Source of the DNA: an uncultured Lachnospiraceae bacterium
GTDB taxonomy: Bacteria; Bacillota; Clostridia; Lachnospirales; Lachnospiraceae
Assembly: GCA_902796595.1 (NCBI GenBank)
Contig: CADBPM010000110.1
Coordinates: 1 to 64,000 of the forward strand
DNA: 64,000 nt
Reading direction: 5' to 3'
Part shown: positions 26,359 through 35,720 of the stretch, piece after piece
Numbering within the stretch: position 1 is the stretch's first letter
How the letters are laid out: each line of letters opens with the position of its first letter
Made by a program: the position numbers and the translations under genes
The notes under the pieces: model-generated
What the model saw: the letters and a program-made list of their open reading frames with translations, nothing else
The model's database searches: none
What the model was told of the DNA's origin: nothing

Positions 26359-27588
26359 ATGACAACTTACGAAGAGTTAAAGGCAAGAGGCCTTATTGCA
26401 CAGGTAACGAACGAAGAAGAGATCAGCAAGATGATCAATGAAGGAAAGGCAACTTTCTATATAGGCTTCGATCCTACAGCAGACAGTCTTCATGTCGGTC
26501 ATTTTATGACACTCTGCCTTATGAAGAGACTACAGATGGCAGGCAATAAACCTATCGCACTTGTTGGCGGTGGTACAGGTATGATCGGTGACCCATCAGG
26601 ACGTACAGATATGCGTTCTATGATGACAAATGAGCAGATCGATCATAACTGTGAGTGCTTCAAGAAGCAGATGAGCCGCTTCATCGAATTTGGTGAGGAT
26701 AAGGCACGTATGGTCAATAATGCGGATTGGCTTCGTGATGCAAAATTCATGGATTTCATGAGAGAAGTAGGTGTTCATTTTAACGTGGCAACCATGCTCA
26801 GATCCCGTGCTTACGAGAACCGTATGGCAAGAGAAGGCGGACTTACTTTCTTTGAAATGAGTTATATGCTTCTTCAGGCGTATGACTTCTATATGCTTTA
26901 CAAGAATTACGGATGTAATATGGAGTTCGGCGGTGATGATCAGTGGAGCAATATGCTTGCAGGTACAGAGCTTATAAGGAAAAAGCTCGGCAAGGATGCA
27001 CATGCAATGACTATCACCCTTCTTCTTAACTCAGAAGGAAAGAAGATGGGAAAGACAGTTGGCGGCGCAGTATGGCTTGATCCGAACAAAACTTCACCAT
27101 TTGATTTCTACCAGTACTGGAGAAATGTAAATGATGCAGATGTGATAAAGTGCATGAAGATGCTTACATTCCTTCCTCTTGAACAGATCGAGGAGATGGA
27201 AACATGGAAGGATGCCAAGGTTAACGAGGCAAAGGAAATCCTTGCATTTGAACTTACAAAGCTTGTTCATGGCGAGGAAGAGGCAAAGAAGGCACAGGAA
27301 GGCGCAAGAGCACTTTTTTCTGGAAACGGTAATACTGAAAATATGCCGACATATACTCTTAGCATGGATGATGCAAGAGACGGAGTTTTTGATATAGTTA
27401 CTATTCTTCATAAGTCGGGACTTGTGGGAACAAGGTCAGACGGAAGACGTGCCGTTGAGCAGGGCGGTGTTTCTGTTGATGGAGAAAAGGTTACAGATTT
27501 CAAGGCAACATTTACACCAGATGCAATTAAGGGAGAGGGCATTGTTGTAAAGCGCGGCAAGAAGAAGTTCTGTAAAGTAAATTGCTGA
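26359..27588 (+). CDS. tyrS: Tyrosyl-tRNA synthetase
   Basis: Class I synthetase that charges tRNA-Tyr. The HIGH motif reads HVGH in DSLHVGHFM, and the KMSKS loop reads KKMGKT. Tyrosine-binding residues lie in QAYDFYML and FGGDDQWSN. The C-terminal S4 RNA-binding domain (about 345-405) includes KSGLVGTRSDGRRAVEQGGV. 409 residues is standard. The gene lies 20 bases behind the T-box terminator, with AGGGAG before the ATG. It is a single-gene unit. Confidence 0.96.
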   Translation: MTTYEELKARGLIAQVTNEEEISKMINEGKATFYIGFDPTADSLHVGHFMTLCLMKRLQMAGNKPIALVGGGTGMIGDPSGRTDMRSMMTNEQIDHNCECFKKQMSRFIEFGEDKARMVNNADWLRDAKFMDFMREVGVHFNVATMLRSRAYENRMAREGGLTFFEMSYMLLQAYDFYMLYKNYGCNMEFGGDDQWSNMLAGTELIRKKLGKDAHAMTITLLLNSEGKKMGKTVGGAVWLDPNKTSPFDFYQYWRNVNDADVIKCMKMLTFLPLEQIEEMETWKDAKVNEAKEILAFELTKLVHGEEEAKKAQEGARALFSGNGNTENMPTYTLSMDDARDGVFDIVTILHKSGLVGTRSDGRRAVEQGGVSVDGEKVTDFKATFTPDAIKGEGIVVKRGKKKFCKVNC

Positions 27589-27663
27589 TAGTAAGACCAG
27601 ACCGCAGGTAACAGGTGAAACTGCATCGGGCTGCATGGCAGTACGATATTCCGGGGAGGGCGT

Positions 27664-29205
27664 ATGAAAAGAATTACTAAGAGATTGATCACAATGGCAC
27701 TTGTAACGGCGGCAGCGATGACGACCATGACGGTCAATGTTTATGCTGATTCTGCTGCGCCCGATGCCTTTGCTTTGTATGATAACGGACATTCGCTTGA
27801 AGGTCTTAGCAGTGTTGAGGCATTATTATATAATTCGCTTAAAGCAAAGCTTATTGCTATGGCTAACGGTTCGGGCAAGATCAAGACTAAAAATACGTCT
27901 GAAGGCAAGAAAAAATATATTTCAACCCAGGTTATAATAACGGAAAAGGAAGTAAACGGTATCTGGAACCTGAATGGAAAAAACATCAGGACAGTGATAA
28001 AGAGACTGATAGATACCTGTCCTTATGCGTTATACTGGTTTAATACTACAGAGGGATATAGCGGGAGCCTTTACGGAGATACGATCACTATAAGTTTTAT
28101 TGTCGGCAGTGATTATGCAGTGACCGATGGCAATTCTTATTATAAGTATTGCCTTGATCTTAATGCGGTAAAAAGAGCCAAAAAAGCGGTAAGTAATGCA
28201 AGAGCCATTGTTGCGGTGAATGCAGGCAAATCTGATTATGAAAAAATGCAGGCATATCTCTTTGCTATTGAAAATGCCAATACATATAATTCAGATGCTG
28301 CATTATATATAAATAATACTGTGAAGATAGACCCTTGGTCTTTTGTCAGTATCCTTGACAATGCTCCTGCAACAAATGGTGTCTGTGAGGCATACGCCAA
28401 GGCATTTAACCTTTTGTGTGATCTGTCGGATTTCAGCTCGCCTCAGGTGAAATCTTATATCGTTTCAGGAAATACGCCCGGAGCACACATGTGGAATATC
28501 GTCACTATGGGCGATGGTAAGAACTACCTTGTGGATGTGACAAACTGTGATGATGCAAGTGTAGGTGCACCGAACAGGCTTTTTCCGGGTCCTGATGGAG
28601 TTGTTCCGGTCGGAAGTGTTGCCGGAGGGTACACATTTTATATAGATGAGGCAAATGATGCAAGTTATGCGTACGATGCAGATACGAAGGCACTTTATGG
28701 GACCGGAGCTGATTCTGTATTAAATCTTTCAACTACCCGTTATGATCCGTCAACGTCTGGAGTTTTTACAGGAAAAACTACTTTAGAAGATAAGAAAGAA
28801 GAAGCGACATCTGACAAAAACAGTGAAACAAGAGCTTCAGAGACAGAAAATAAGGAAGCGGTCAAAGAGGAAGTAAAGGATAACAGCAAGGAAGCTTCCG
28901 AAAATGAAGTTAAAGCAAAAAAAAGCAAAACTGTAAAAAAGTCAGAGAAAAATAAGGTTACACTTAAAAAGAACAGCCTTTCTCTTAAAAAAGGAAAGAC
29001 TTACACAATTGTATTTAGTAAAGAGACGGATAAGTCCATTATAAAAAAGATTACTTACAGTTCTTCTGATAAAAAGATTGCTGATGTTGCTAAAGCAGGC
29101 AGGATAAAGGCTGTAAAAAAAGGAACGGCTATAATAAGTGTAAAAGTGAAATTTATTGATAATACAACAAAAACACTTAAAGTAAATGTGAGAGTAACTA
29201 AATAG
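27664..29205 (+). CDS. Secreted transglutaminase-like protein with BIG2-like repeat
   Basis: 513 residues. A signal peptide occupies about 1-29 (basic start, hydrophobic core, cleavage after VYA). The transglutaminase-like/Cys-peptidase core shows the catalytic Cys in NGVCEAYAKAF, the His in AHMWNIV and the Asp in LVDVTN. A charged, threonine/serine-rich linker (about 375-430) follows. The last 80 residues resemble a bacterial Ig-like (BIG2) domain with LKKGKTYT and SSSDKKIADV. A strong GGGGAGGG lies before ATG. Such proteins are exported proteases or cross-linkers of the cell surface; the substrate is unknown. No sortase motif is seen. Confidence 0.8.
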   Translation: MKRITKRLITMALVTAAAMTTMTVNVYADSAAPDAFALYDNGHSLEGLSSVEALLYNSLKAKLIAMANGSGKIKTKNTSEGKKKYISTQVIITEKEVNGIWNLNGKNIRTVIKRLIDTCPYALYWFNTTEGYSGSLYGDTITISFIVGSDYAVTDGNSYYKYCLDLNAVKRAKKAVSNARAIVAVNAGKSDYEKMQAYLFAIENANTYNSDAALYINNTVKIDPWSFVSILDNAPATNGVCEAYAKAFNLLCDLSDFSSPQVKSYIVSGNTPGAHMWNIVTMGDGKNYLVDVTNCDDASVGAPNRLFPGPDGVVPVGSVAGGYTFYIDEANDASYAYDADTKALYGTGADSVLNLSTTRYDPSTSGVFTGKTTLEDKKEEATSDKNSETRASETENKEAVKEEVKDNSKEASENEVKAKKSKTVKKSEKNKVTLKKNSLSLKKGKTYTIVFSKETDKSIIKKITYSSSDKKIADVAKAGRIKAVKKGTAIISVKVKFIDNTTKTLKVNVRVTK

Positions 29206-29212
29206 GTAAAAG

Positions 29213-29244
29213 ACGGGACGGGGTAAAAGCCGTCTCGTTTTTTT
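29213..29244 (+). terminator. Intrinsic terminator
   Basis: ACGGGACGG (29213-29221) pairs with CCGTCTCGT (29230-29238), one G-U pair, followed by a run of T (29238-29244). It ends the transglutaminase-like gene. Confidence 0.85.
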
Positions 29245-29264
29245 GAGATATCCTCTTTAACGAC

Positions 29265-29293
29265 TTGATTCTTAAATAAATTTATGGTAAGAT
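29265..29293 (+). promoter_or_regulatory. Sigma-A-type promoter of the EIIC-EAL operon
   Basis: TTGATT (29265-29270), 17 bases, TAAGAT (29288-29293), about 68 bases upstream of ATG 29362. Confidence 0.6.
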
Positions 29294-29361
29294 GAAAATT
29301 TAGGAAATAAGATTTTTATCCTAAATAAAATAATTTAGTTTACTGTAAATTAGGAGAGAAA

Positions 29362-31524
29362 ATGAGTAACATCAATGGATATAAAAAGGTAATATACCAA
29401 TGCTGCGATAAGCTGGATTCGTTACCTATGATCAATGCTATTCATGAAGCGCTTAAACTATCGATGCCATTTTGTGGTATTGGTTTTGTCTGCTATCTTC
29501 TGTCGGGGGCTATGGGCACTGCCGGAGGATATTCAACCGGAAGAGTTGTTGATTTTGCTAAATATATAGTAGCAAGAATCGGAGAAGTTGCATTTATAGC
29601 GGTAAGTATTGTTATTACCCTTAGTATAGTAGAAAGATATATTACAGAAAAAGACAGAAATAATCATTTGCTCAGTTCAACGGGAATGGTAACTGCGTTG
29701 GTTAATTTTATTATCTTTACCGGTGTTGATGAGACAACAAATAATCTTGGCTTTCTTAGTATGATGGGTGTTCCTGTTGCTATGATATCGGGCATGTTTA
29801 CAGCAAGGCATCTTTGGGTCATTTACAATAAAATGCCGGCGGTAAAAAACAGAGAGCAAGGTGTTGCTGCAGGTAAAAGGCTGATGCTCAGAGCGGGTCT
29901 GCCATCTGCATTGCTTACAGTTGTTATTGCGTTTATTACCGAGATGTTCGTAGAATTTGTTACAGATGGTAAAATGCTTCATGATCTTGTTATCAAGGTA
30001 TTAAATATAGGGCTTATTTTCGGGAAAAAGCATGTTATCCTGAACGAGGCTTTTTTTGTTGTGTACAGGCATATACTAAATTTGCTCGGAATAAATTCCG
30101 AGATGATCTTAGCTAAGATGGAATCGGAACTCATGCCATATAAGATGGCAATAAATGGGATAATTCCTAAGACAAATTTTTTTTCGATCTTAAGTGTTGC
30201 TTCGACAGGTATGACGGCTTTTACGCTGGCAGTGGCAATAATGATTTTTTCTGAGCATAGCTATAAGAAGAATTATGCCGCAGCGGGGCTTTTTCCGGCA
30301 GTCTGTGCTGTGCCTGAATTTGTAATATATGGATTAAAAATTGTATTAAACCCTATATATGTACTTCCATACATTACAGTTCCTCTCATAAATTATTTTA
30401 TGTATTATGGAGTGACATCTGCGGGAATAATTGAGGATACTGTTATTGGAGCAAAGAGCAAGCAACTGTTTGTACTGTTAGGCTTTGCGGCAGGCGGGAA
30501 TGTCCAATTCTTATTTGTAATTGTTCTTATTGTGATAGATGTGCTTATTTTTGCGCCTTTTGTTAAAATGCATGACGAGTATGAGAATTATTACCATGCA
30601 AAGCATACTGATGAGATAGTGAGCATTGTAAGGGAATGTTCGAAAATGGGAAGACAGTTTTCTGTAACAAAATTGAATTCTGCCAACTATTTAACAGCCG
30701 ATTTTCTTATAAATACTTTGAGAAATGCAGTGAAAAATGAGTCTCCGATCACATTATTCTTCCAGCCGATCGTGGACAGTGAAGGAAGAGTTTATGCTGC
30801 CGAAGGAACCTTATACTGGAACGCAAACAGAGGTGCAGGGTATGTACTGGCTCCTATGGCATTTTCTTTTGCCGAAGCAGGCGGTTTCCTTAGAGAAATG
30901 CTCGAATTCATATTTGATGATGCAGTAAAGAAACTCAGATGGCTGCAGAATGCTAATGTAGAGGTGGCGATAGGCATAAATCTTACGGAAAGATCCTTCA
31001 TGGTTGATGGTATTGTTGACCTTCTTGATGGGTATGCAGTAAAATATGAGGTAAAGAGAGAACTTATAGCTCTTGAGATTTCAGAAACTGATGCAATGGC
31101 TCTTTCTGTGGACAAGTATCAGAAACTGCAGAACTTTAAGAACAGGGGATATAAGATAATTCTGGATTCGTATGGCGGAGGGCATCCTTCATCAAGATAT
31201 CTGCAGTTCGAGCTGTTTGATGGAATAAAGATAGGCGGAGACCTTGTAAGAGATATAGCAGATCCGGAATTTAGAAAATCAAATGCATTACTTATATCAG
31301 GAATTATAGGCATAAGCAAAAAGTTCGGTTTTTTTGTTGCAGCGGAACATATCCAGGATGAGCAGCAGAGAAAAGTGCTTGAGGAACTTGGAGTGAATTA
31401 TTTTCAGGGACCTGGATTACAGGGACCTATGGATCCAGATACATTTGAAAATTATATGCTTGAAAATATGGTCGCCAACAGAGACTTTGATGTGAATGGC
31501 GACGGTCAGGAAAGACAGCAATGA
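29362..31524 (+). CDS. PTS EIIC-like membrane domain fused to a degenerate EAL domain
   Basis: 720 residues. The first 410 contain about ten hydrophobic segments in the order of a lactose/cellobiose-type EIIC permease, with the domain typical NEAFFVVYRHI and GIIPKTNF regions. No EIIA or EIIB domain or gene is present. The C-terminal EAL-like domain (about 465-705) reads EGTLYW where EAL is expected. The DDFG loop is DSYG, and the metal-binding KxD site reads IKIGG. FQG near the end is kept. Loss of metal ligands argues against phosphodiesterase activity; I expect a membrane sensor that binds c-di-GMP or a protein partner. It overlaps the next gene by 4 bases. Confidence 0.8.
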   Translation: MSNINGYKKVIYQCCDKLDSLPMINAIHEALKLSMPFCGIGFVCYLLSGAMGTAGGYSTGRVVDFAKYIVARIGEVAFIAVSIVITLSIVERYITEKDRNNHLLSSTGMVTALVNFIIFTGVDETTNNLGFLSMMGVPVAMISGMFTARHLWVIYNKMPAVKNREQGVAAGKRLMLRAGLPSALLTVVIAFITEMFVEFVTDGKMLHDLVIKVLNIGLIFGKKHVILNEAFFVVYRHILNLLGINSEMILAKMESELMPYKMAINGIIPKTNFFSILSVASTGMTAFTLAVAIMIFSEHSYKKNYAAAGLFPAVCAVPEFVIYGLKIVLNPIYVLPYITVPLINYFMYYGVTSAGIIEDTVIGAKSKQLFVLLGFAAGGNVQFLFVIVLIVIDVLIFAPFVKMHDEYENYYHAKHTDEIVSIVRECSKMGRQFSVTKLNSANYLTADFLINTLRNAVKNESPITLFFQPIVDSEGRVYAAEGTLYWNANRGAGYVLAPMAFSFAEAGGFLREMLEFIFDDAVKKLRWLQNANVEVAIGINLTERSFMVDGIVDLLDGYAVKYEVKRELIALEISETDAMALSVDKYQKLQNFKNRGYKIILDSYGGGHPSSRYLQFELFDGIKIGGDLVRDIADPEFRKSNALLISGIIGISKKFGFFVAAEHIQDEQQRKVLEELGVNYFQGPGLQGPMDPDTFENYMLENMVANRDFDVNGDGQERQQ

Positions 31525-32345
31525 ACGAATATGAGACATATATTTTTGACCTTTACGGCACTTTGATAGATGTGCGTACAAACGAATGGTCAGATGCCTT
31601 TTGGAAGAAGATGGCAAACCTTTATTCCGGACTTGGCGCAATTTATTCAGACAGGGGCTTTAAGGAAGAATTTAATAAGGTTATAAAAGAACAGGAAGAA
31701 AGAATAAAAAAAGAGGAACATATTGATTATCCCGAAGTTGATCTCGGCGAAACTTTTAAGGAGCTTTTGTTTCGTGGAGAGAAAACGGAAAATTTTTTTG
31801 AAGAGGGAAACACAGAGTATTATCCGGTGAGAGACCTTACATTGCTTTCTGATAAGGAACTTAGGGCTGTGATACAGGTTATAGGGCAAAGCTTCAGAGT
31901 CATAAGCAGGACTAAAATGAAAGCCTACAAGGATACCATCCCTGTTCTTTCCACTCTTAAGAAAAATGGAAAGAAGATTTACCTGCTTTCAAATGCCCAG
32001 ACCATTTTAACCAGACCTGAAATGAGTTTGTGTGGACTTATGCCATATTTTGACGGAATATATATTTCTTCTGAACAAAGGGTAAAGAAGCCGGATAAGG
32101 AGTTTATGGAAAAGCTTATCAGAGAATTTTCCATAAAAAGAGAAACGGCAGTCATGATAGGTAACGATATGGTAGCCGATATGGGAATTGCAGCCAAATG
32201 CGGGATCGATGGCATGTTTGTAAACACATTCGGCTGGGATGAAAAAGAGACTAAGCTTCACATGAAGGAAATGTGGAAAGAGACCGGAACAAGGATGAAA
32301 CCTGTAAGAATGCTTATGGATGGAAGATTAAGAGGTATATTGTGA
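31521..32345 (+). CDS. HAD-superfamily hydrolase
   Basis: 274 residues. Motif I is DLYGTLID, motif II LLSNAQ, motif III the lysine in KKPDKEF, and motif IV GNDMVADMGIA. The long helical cap between motifs I and II (about 20-130) makes it a subtype IA enzyme. The second aspartate of the usual DxD pair is a tyrosine (DLYGT), as in some dehalogenase-like members, so the phosphatase role is not certain. It is coupled by ATGA to the upstream sensor gene and by GTGA to the downstream deaminase-like gene. A nucleotidase function matching the deaminase is inference. Confidence 0.8.
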   Translation: MNEYETYIFDLYGTLIDVRTNEWSDAFWKKMANLYSGLGAIYSDRGFKEEFNKVIKEQEERIKKEEHIDYPEVDLGETFKELLFRGEKTENFFEEGNTEYYPVRDLTLLSDKELRAVIQVIGQSFRVISRTKMKAYKDTIPVLSTLKKNGKKIYLLSNAQTILTRPEMSLCGLMPYFDGIYISSEQRVKKPDKEFMEKLIREFSIKRETAVMIGNDMVADMGIAAKCGIDGMFVNTFGWDEKETKLHMKEMWKETGTRMKPVRMLMDGRLRGIL

Positions 32346-34795
32346 CTTATTTTACTTACTTTTTTTTAGACAAAGAAAAGGATATCATTGTTAATTTATA
32401 CAGGGATAAGGAGGATCTTTTCTACGAACTTGAGACTCCTAATCATTCGAGCGGTAATCTTATAAAAAACCTTGCTAAACTTTGCGATCTTCCTCTCACT
32501 CAAAGAGAGGACGGCCTTTTTGTGATTCGTGGAGAAATACCATGCTATATTGATGGTAACAACGAGGAAGTTTATATATTCAGGCTTGCAGGAACGAAGG
32601 TTGCAAATGTATATCCGGATGGCAGGGTTGAAATGAAAGCGTCGATACCGGCTATTTCAAAGATATTTATGAGTCAGACAAAGGACTATACTCTGGATGC
32701 GTCAAAGACCATATTCAAGACCTATATTCCTAAAAAGTATAAATTCAGGTCGGATCTTCATACCCACATGAACGCAAACCTTGCTCCGGATATTCTTATC
32801 GCATTAGGTATAGCGCATCAGATCAGGTATCCATATTATTATGTAAAAAAACTGGAACTTAAATTAACTGACAGGCAGCTTGAAGAGGTGCTTGCAAGGA
32901 GAGAAAAGGTTGCAAAGCAGTTTGTTGACTCGCCTCTTAAGGGAAAGTATCTTGACAGAAGGATAAATGACAACACCTTTATAAATTTTGCTGATCTTAT
33001 TCTTAATAACCTTGATAACGCAGAGGAAAATATTGTTAAGATAAGGACTTCTCTTACCATCTTGAAGGATGGGCAGGCTGTATTTACCAATCTTGAAAAA
33101 ACATATCTCTACAGGTATGTTTTCTGCAAGGGAGCCGAGAGTGAGGCAAAGATAAGTCTTCATTCCATTGACATGATCCCTGACAGGGATATAAGGGTAT
33201 ACCTTAAGAAGATGCTTGAAGACAGGGAAAATGTCGATTTTGCAGATAATACTATTTATAAGGACCTTCTTTTGTGGATCGCAAGAAGCTATCAGACTAG
33301 AGGTGTAGTATATACCGAGATAAGTGATACTACTCTTGTAAAGAAATATGAATCTCTTCACATGCTTAAAGAGGTCCATGAGGTTATGCCTGCTATTTAC
33401 AAGGAAACCGGTGTTATGATAAGGTTTCTTGCAGCAATGAGAAGGATTCCGCTTACTATTGTAAAGGATGCGGTCACACCGGCAGATTACCTGAATCAGA
33501 ATTTGCAGGTATTAAGAGCAGTTGCCTACGATCCTTATGTGGCAGGGTGTGATTTTATCGGTGAAGAGATAAATGACATTATTGAATTGAAACCTCTTTT
33601 TAAGGAAATAGTAAAGATAGCAGCAAAAATTCCAGGTTTTGTCATAAGAGTTCATGCAGGTGAAAATGACAGCCTAAAGGATAATATTTCACACAGTATC
33701 GAGTGCGTGAGAAATTCTCTTGCGCCGGGGCAGCAGATGCCGCACATGAGAATAGGACACGGTCTTTATACTTATGGGCTGTCTACTAAAAAGGGAAAAA
33801 ATATTTTAAAGGCTATAAAAGAAAACAATATAGTCCTTGAATTTCAGCTTTCAAGTAATGTAAGACTTAATAACTTAAGCGGGCTTACTGACCATCCTTT
33901 AAGACAGTACCTTAAGACAGGCATCATGTGTGTTCAGGGAACAGACGGAGCGGCGCTTTACGGCACAGACTCTATTGATGAGCAGCTCTCTCTTGAAAAG
34001 CTTTTGGATCTTACAGAAGAAGACCTTGCAAAGATGAGGGAAGCCGAGGAAAAGGTAATAAGCTATAGCATGGAGGATTATAGTCGTAAAAAGCTTGAGC
34101 TTGAAGCCATGCTTAAAGGAAAAGACCTTGAAGATGTTTTTCTTGCTAAAATGGAGGAAGGCGAGGTGAATTACCGCAAGGTTGTTATAAGAACAAATAA
34201 GTCTTATGATGCCTATGCCGAGCTGCAGGAAAGGATAGTTGAACTTCCATGGGACAGAGTGCCTGTTGTGCTTTGCGGCGGAAGTTTCAACACGGATAAG
34301 AGAATTACAAAAGTTACGGAAGAGGGCAAAAGACAGCTTGAAAGCCTCATGGAAAGTCTTGATCCGGAAGAAGCATTCTTTGTTATAGGGCATAGACTTC
34401 AAGGGTATGAAAAATATCTGGTGGAACATAATGATAAGCACTTTCAGATATATTCCTTTGTACCTAAGAAAATAAGCCTTGCGGAAAAGAAGAAACTGCA
34501 TGAAAGCGGGGTATTTATCAGAGTTTCAACAGAAAGCGAAGGTATGGGCATATACAAGAGCTTTAATTATGAGATTTTTGAAAGAAGACCTTCTGTTTTT
34601 GTTGGCTTTGATGGAAATTCTGCTGCTGCCAATCTTATTCAGGAAGCAAGAAACGGAAAGGGTAGTGCCGGCATTTTTATCTGGAAGAGGGCAAGGACCC
34701 TGCAAACAAAGGCAAAGTCGATCACAGGTTATGTTCATTGGTTTGATGAGGAAAATGATCTTGGAAAGCTTGTGAAGGAGTATAGAAGTAAATAA
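32342..34795 (+). CDS. Adenosine-deaminase-like protein with extra N-terminal domain and Rossmann-like C-terminal domain
   Basis: 817 residues, about 2.5 times a normal adenosine deaminase. An N-terminal domain (about 1-130) precedes the amidohydrolase barrel. Metal and catalytic residues are in place: HTH at 140/142, HAGE near 438, GHG near 473 and the aspartates of the GTDGAALYGTD stretch near 535. The tail (about 635-817) begins with VVLCGGSF and later has FVGFDGNSAAANLI; it looks like a SLOG/LOG-type Rossmann domain. GTG 32342 is chosen because it overlaps the HAD stop as GTGA with AAGAGG upstream. It probably deaminates adenosine or a related nucleoside; a sensing role for the tail is inference. 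Confidence 0.75.
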   Translation: MTYFTYFFLDKEKDIIVNLYRDKEDLFYELETPNHSSGNLIKNLAKLCDLPLTQREDGLFVIRGEIPCYIDGNNEEVYIFRLAGTKVANVYPDGRVEMKASIPAISKIFMSQTKDYTLDASKTIFKTYIPKKYKFRSDLHTHMNANLAPDILIALGIAHQIRYPYYYVKKLELKLTDRQLEEVLARREKVAKQFVDSPLKGKYLDRRINDNTFINFADLILNNLDNAEENIVKIRTSLTILKDGQAVFTNLEKTYLYRYVFCKGAESEAKISLHSIDMIPDRDIRVYLKKMLEDRENVDFADNTIYKDLLLWIARSYQTRGVVYTEISDTTLVKKYESLHMLKEVHEVMPAIYKETGVMIRFLAAMRRIPLTIVKDAVTPADYLNQNLQVLRAVAYDPYVAGCDFIGEEINDIIELKPLFKEIVKIAAKIPGFVIRVHAGENDSLKDNISHSIECVRNSLAPGQQMPHMRIGHGLYTYGLSTKKGKNILKAIKENNIVLEFQLSSNVRLNNLSGLTDHPLRQYLKTGIMCVQGTDGAALYGTDSIDEQLSLEKLLDLTEEDLAKMREAEEKVISYSMEDYSRKKLELEAMLKGKDLEDVFLAKMEEGEVNYRKVVIRTNKSYDAYAELQERIVELPWDRVPVVLCGGSFNTDKRITKVTEEGKRQLESLMESLDPEEAFFVIGHRLQGYEKYLVEHNDKHFQIYSFVPKKISLAEKKKLHESGVFIRVSTESEGMGIYKSFNYEIFERRPSVFVGFDGNSAAANLIQEARNGKGSAGIFIWKRARTLQTKAKSITGYVHWFDEENDLGKLVKEYRSK

Positions 34796-34816
34796 GGACT
34801 AGCCGACCATGCAATC

Positions 34817-34872
34817 GCTCTTGCGATGGCAGGCTCTGTGTATTATCAGACAAAGTCTGATAATAAAATAAA
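34817..34872 (+). repeat. Dispersed hairpin repeat, copy 1
   Basis: Similar to 60986-61042. Both have GCTCT-GCGATGG followed by an 11-bp stem with a 3-base loop. Here TATTATCAGAC pairs with GTCTGATAATA (loop AAA). The A-T pair in the stem (CAGAC/GTCTG) corresponds to a G-C pair in the other copy, a compensatory change. Confidence 0.6.
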
Positions 34873-34916
34873 GACCACCGTTTGGTGCAATGGATGCAGC
34901 ATACGGTGGTCTTTTT
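34870..34916. terminator. Bidirectional terminator between the ADA-like gene and proC
   Basis: AAAGACCACCGT (34870-34881) pairs perfectly with ACGGTGGTCTTT (34903-34914). T-runs follow on the plus strand (TTTTT) and, read on the minus strand, a T-rich TTTATTTTATT. Confidence 0.85.
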
Positions 34917-34926
34917 ATGCAAGGTC

Positions 34927-35712
34927 TTATGAGTTCATTATTGTGTCTATTGCCTCTATACAGGTACTTCTGAAACCGTTCTTTTCTAAAGAGGAAACTC
35001 CCTTTATCGTGGTTCCTGCGGGAGAGCAGACAGCATCTTTTAAAATGCCCGGATGTTTTCCGGTATTTAACTGCAAGCTTGCTGAACCCTTTATCATGGC
35101 TGATACAAGCCTGTATGCCTGTTCTCTTTTAAGTCCATACTTTACGCCGGCATCCCCGAAGGCTTCTATCATGAGGTCTATAAAGGCAGGTCCGCATCCG
35201 GTAAGAGTTCCTGCTATTCCCATGAGTTTTGACGGGATAACTTCAACAAGACCGGAAGCAGAGAAGAGTTTTTTTACAAACTGGAGATCCTTTTCTTCAA
35301 GTGAATTTTTTTCTTCAAAAAGGACAACGCCTTCATTTACACACAGCGGAGTGTTGGGCATGATGACCTGAATCCTTGTGTCTGGAAGAAGAGAACTCAA
35401 AAAATCATAGTTACAGCCTGCCGCAATTGATACAAGAGCCTTGCCTTTCAGGGTATCAATCGAGTCGCTTATAGCATCTTTTATCTGATACGGCTTGCAT
35501 GAAAGAATTATAAGGTCTGATCTTTCACAGACTTCTTTATTGGACGAGCAGACTGTAAAGCCAATTTCATCGGCATTTTTTTTAAGCTTTTCTGTATCAG
35601 GGGCGTAGGCAAATACTGTTTCTTTTGAAACCGAACCTGAGGCATAAAAGCCCCTAAGGATTGCCTGCCCCATGTTCCCCATTCCTATAAAACCTATTGT
35701 TTTTATCTGCAT
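34927..35712 (-). CDS. proC: Pyrroline-5-carboxylate reductase
   Basis: Reduces P5C to proline with NAD(P)H, the last step of proline synthesis. The N-terminus shows the Rossmann phosphate loop GFIGMGNMGQAI. Family residues follow: MPNTPLCVNEG, GTLTGCGPAF and the C-terminal CSPAGTTIKGVSSLE. 261 residues from ATG 35712; a TTG at 35724 in frame is less likely because it overlaps the icd stop without a better ribosome binding site. It lies 8 bases after icd on the minus strand, so the two form an operon linking 2-oxoglutarate, glutamate and proline. Confidence 0.93.
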   Translation of the reverse strand: MQIKTIGFIGMGNMGQAILRGFYASGSVSKETVFAYAPDTEKLKKNADEIGFTVCSSNKEVCERSDLIILSCKPYQIKDAISDSIDTLKGKALVSIAAGCNYDFLSSLLPDTRIQVIMPNTPLCVNEGVVLFEEKNSLEEKDLQFVKKLFSASGLVEVIPSKLMGIAGTLTGCGPAFIDLMIEAFGDAGVKYGLKREQAYRLVSAMIKGSASLQLNTGKHPGILKDAVCSPAGTTIKGVSSLEKNGFRSTCIEAIDTIMNS

Positions 35713-35720
35713 TTGATGCC

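Noticed and set aside
32342-34795. RADAR defence gene rdrB
   Set aside because: Size and deaminase site are suggestive, but no RdrA-type ATPase is adjacent and the neighbours are a HAD enzyme and a sensor; similarity beyond the deaminase core is unproven.
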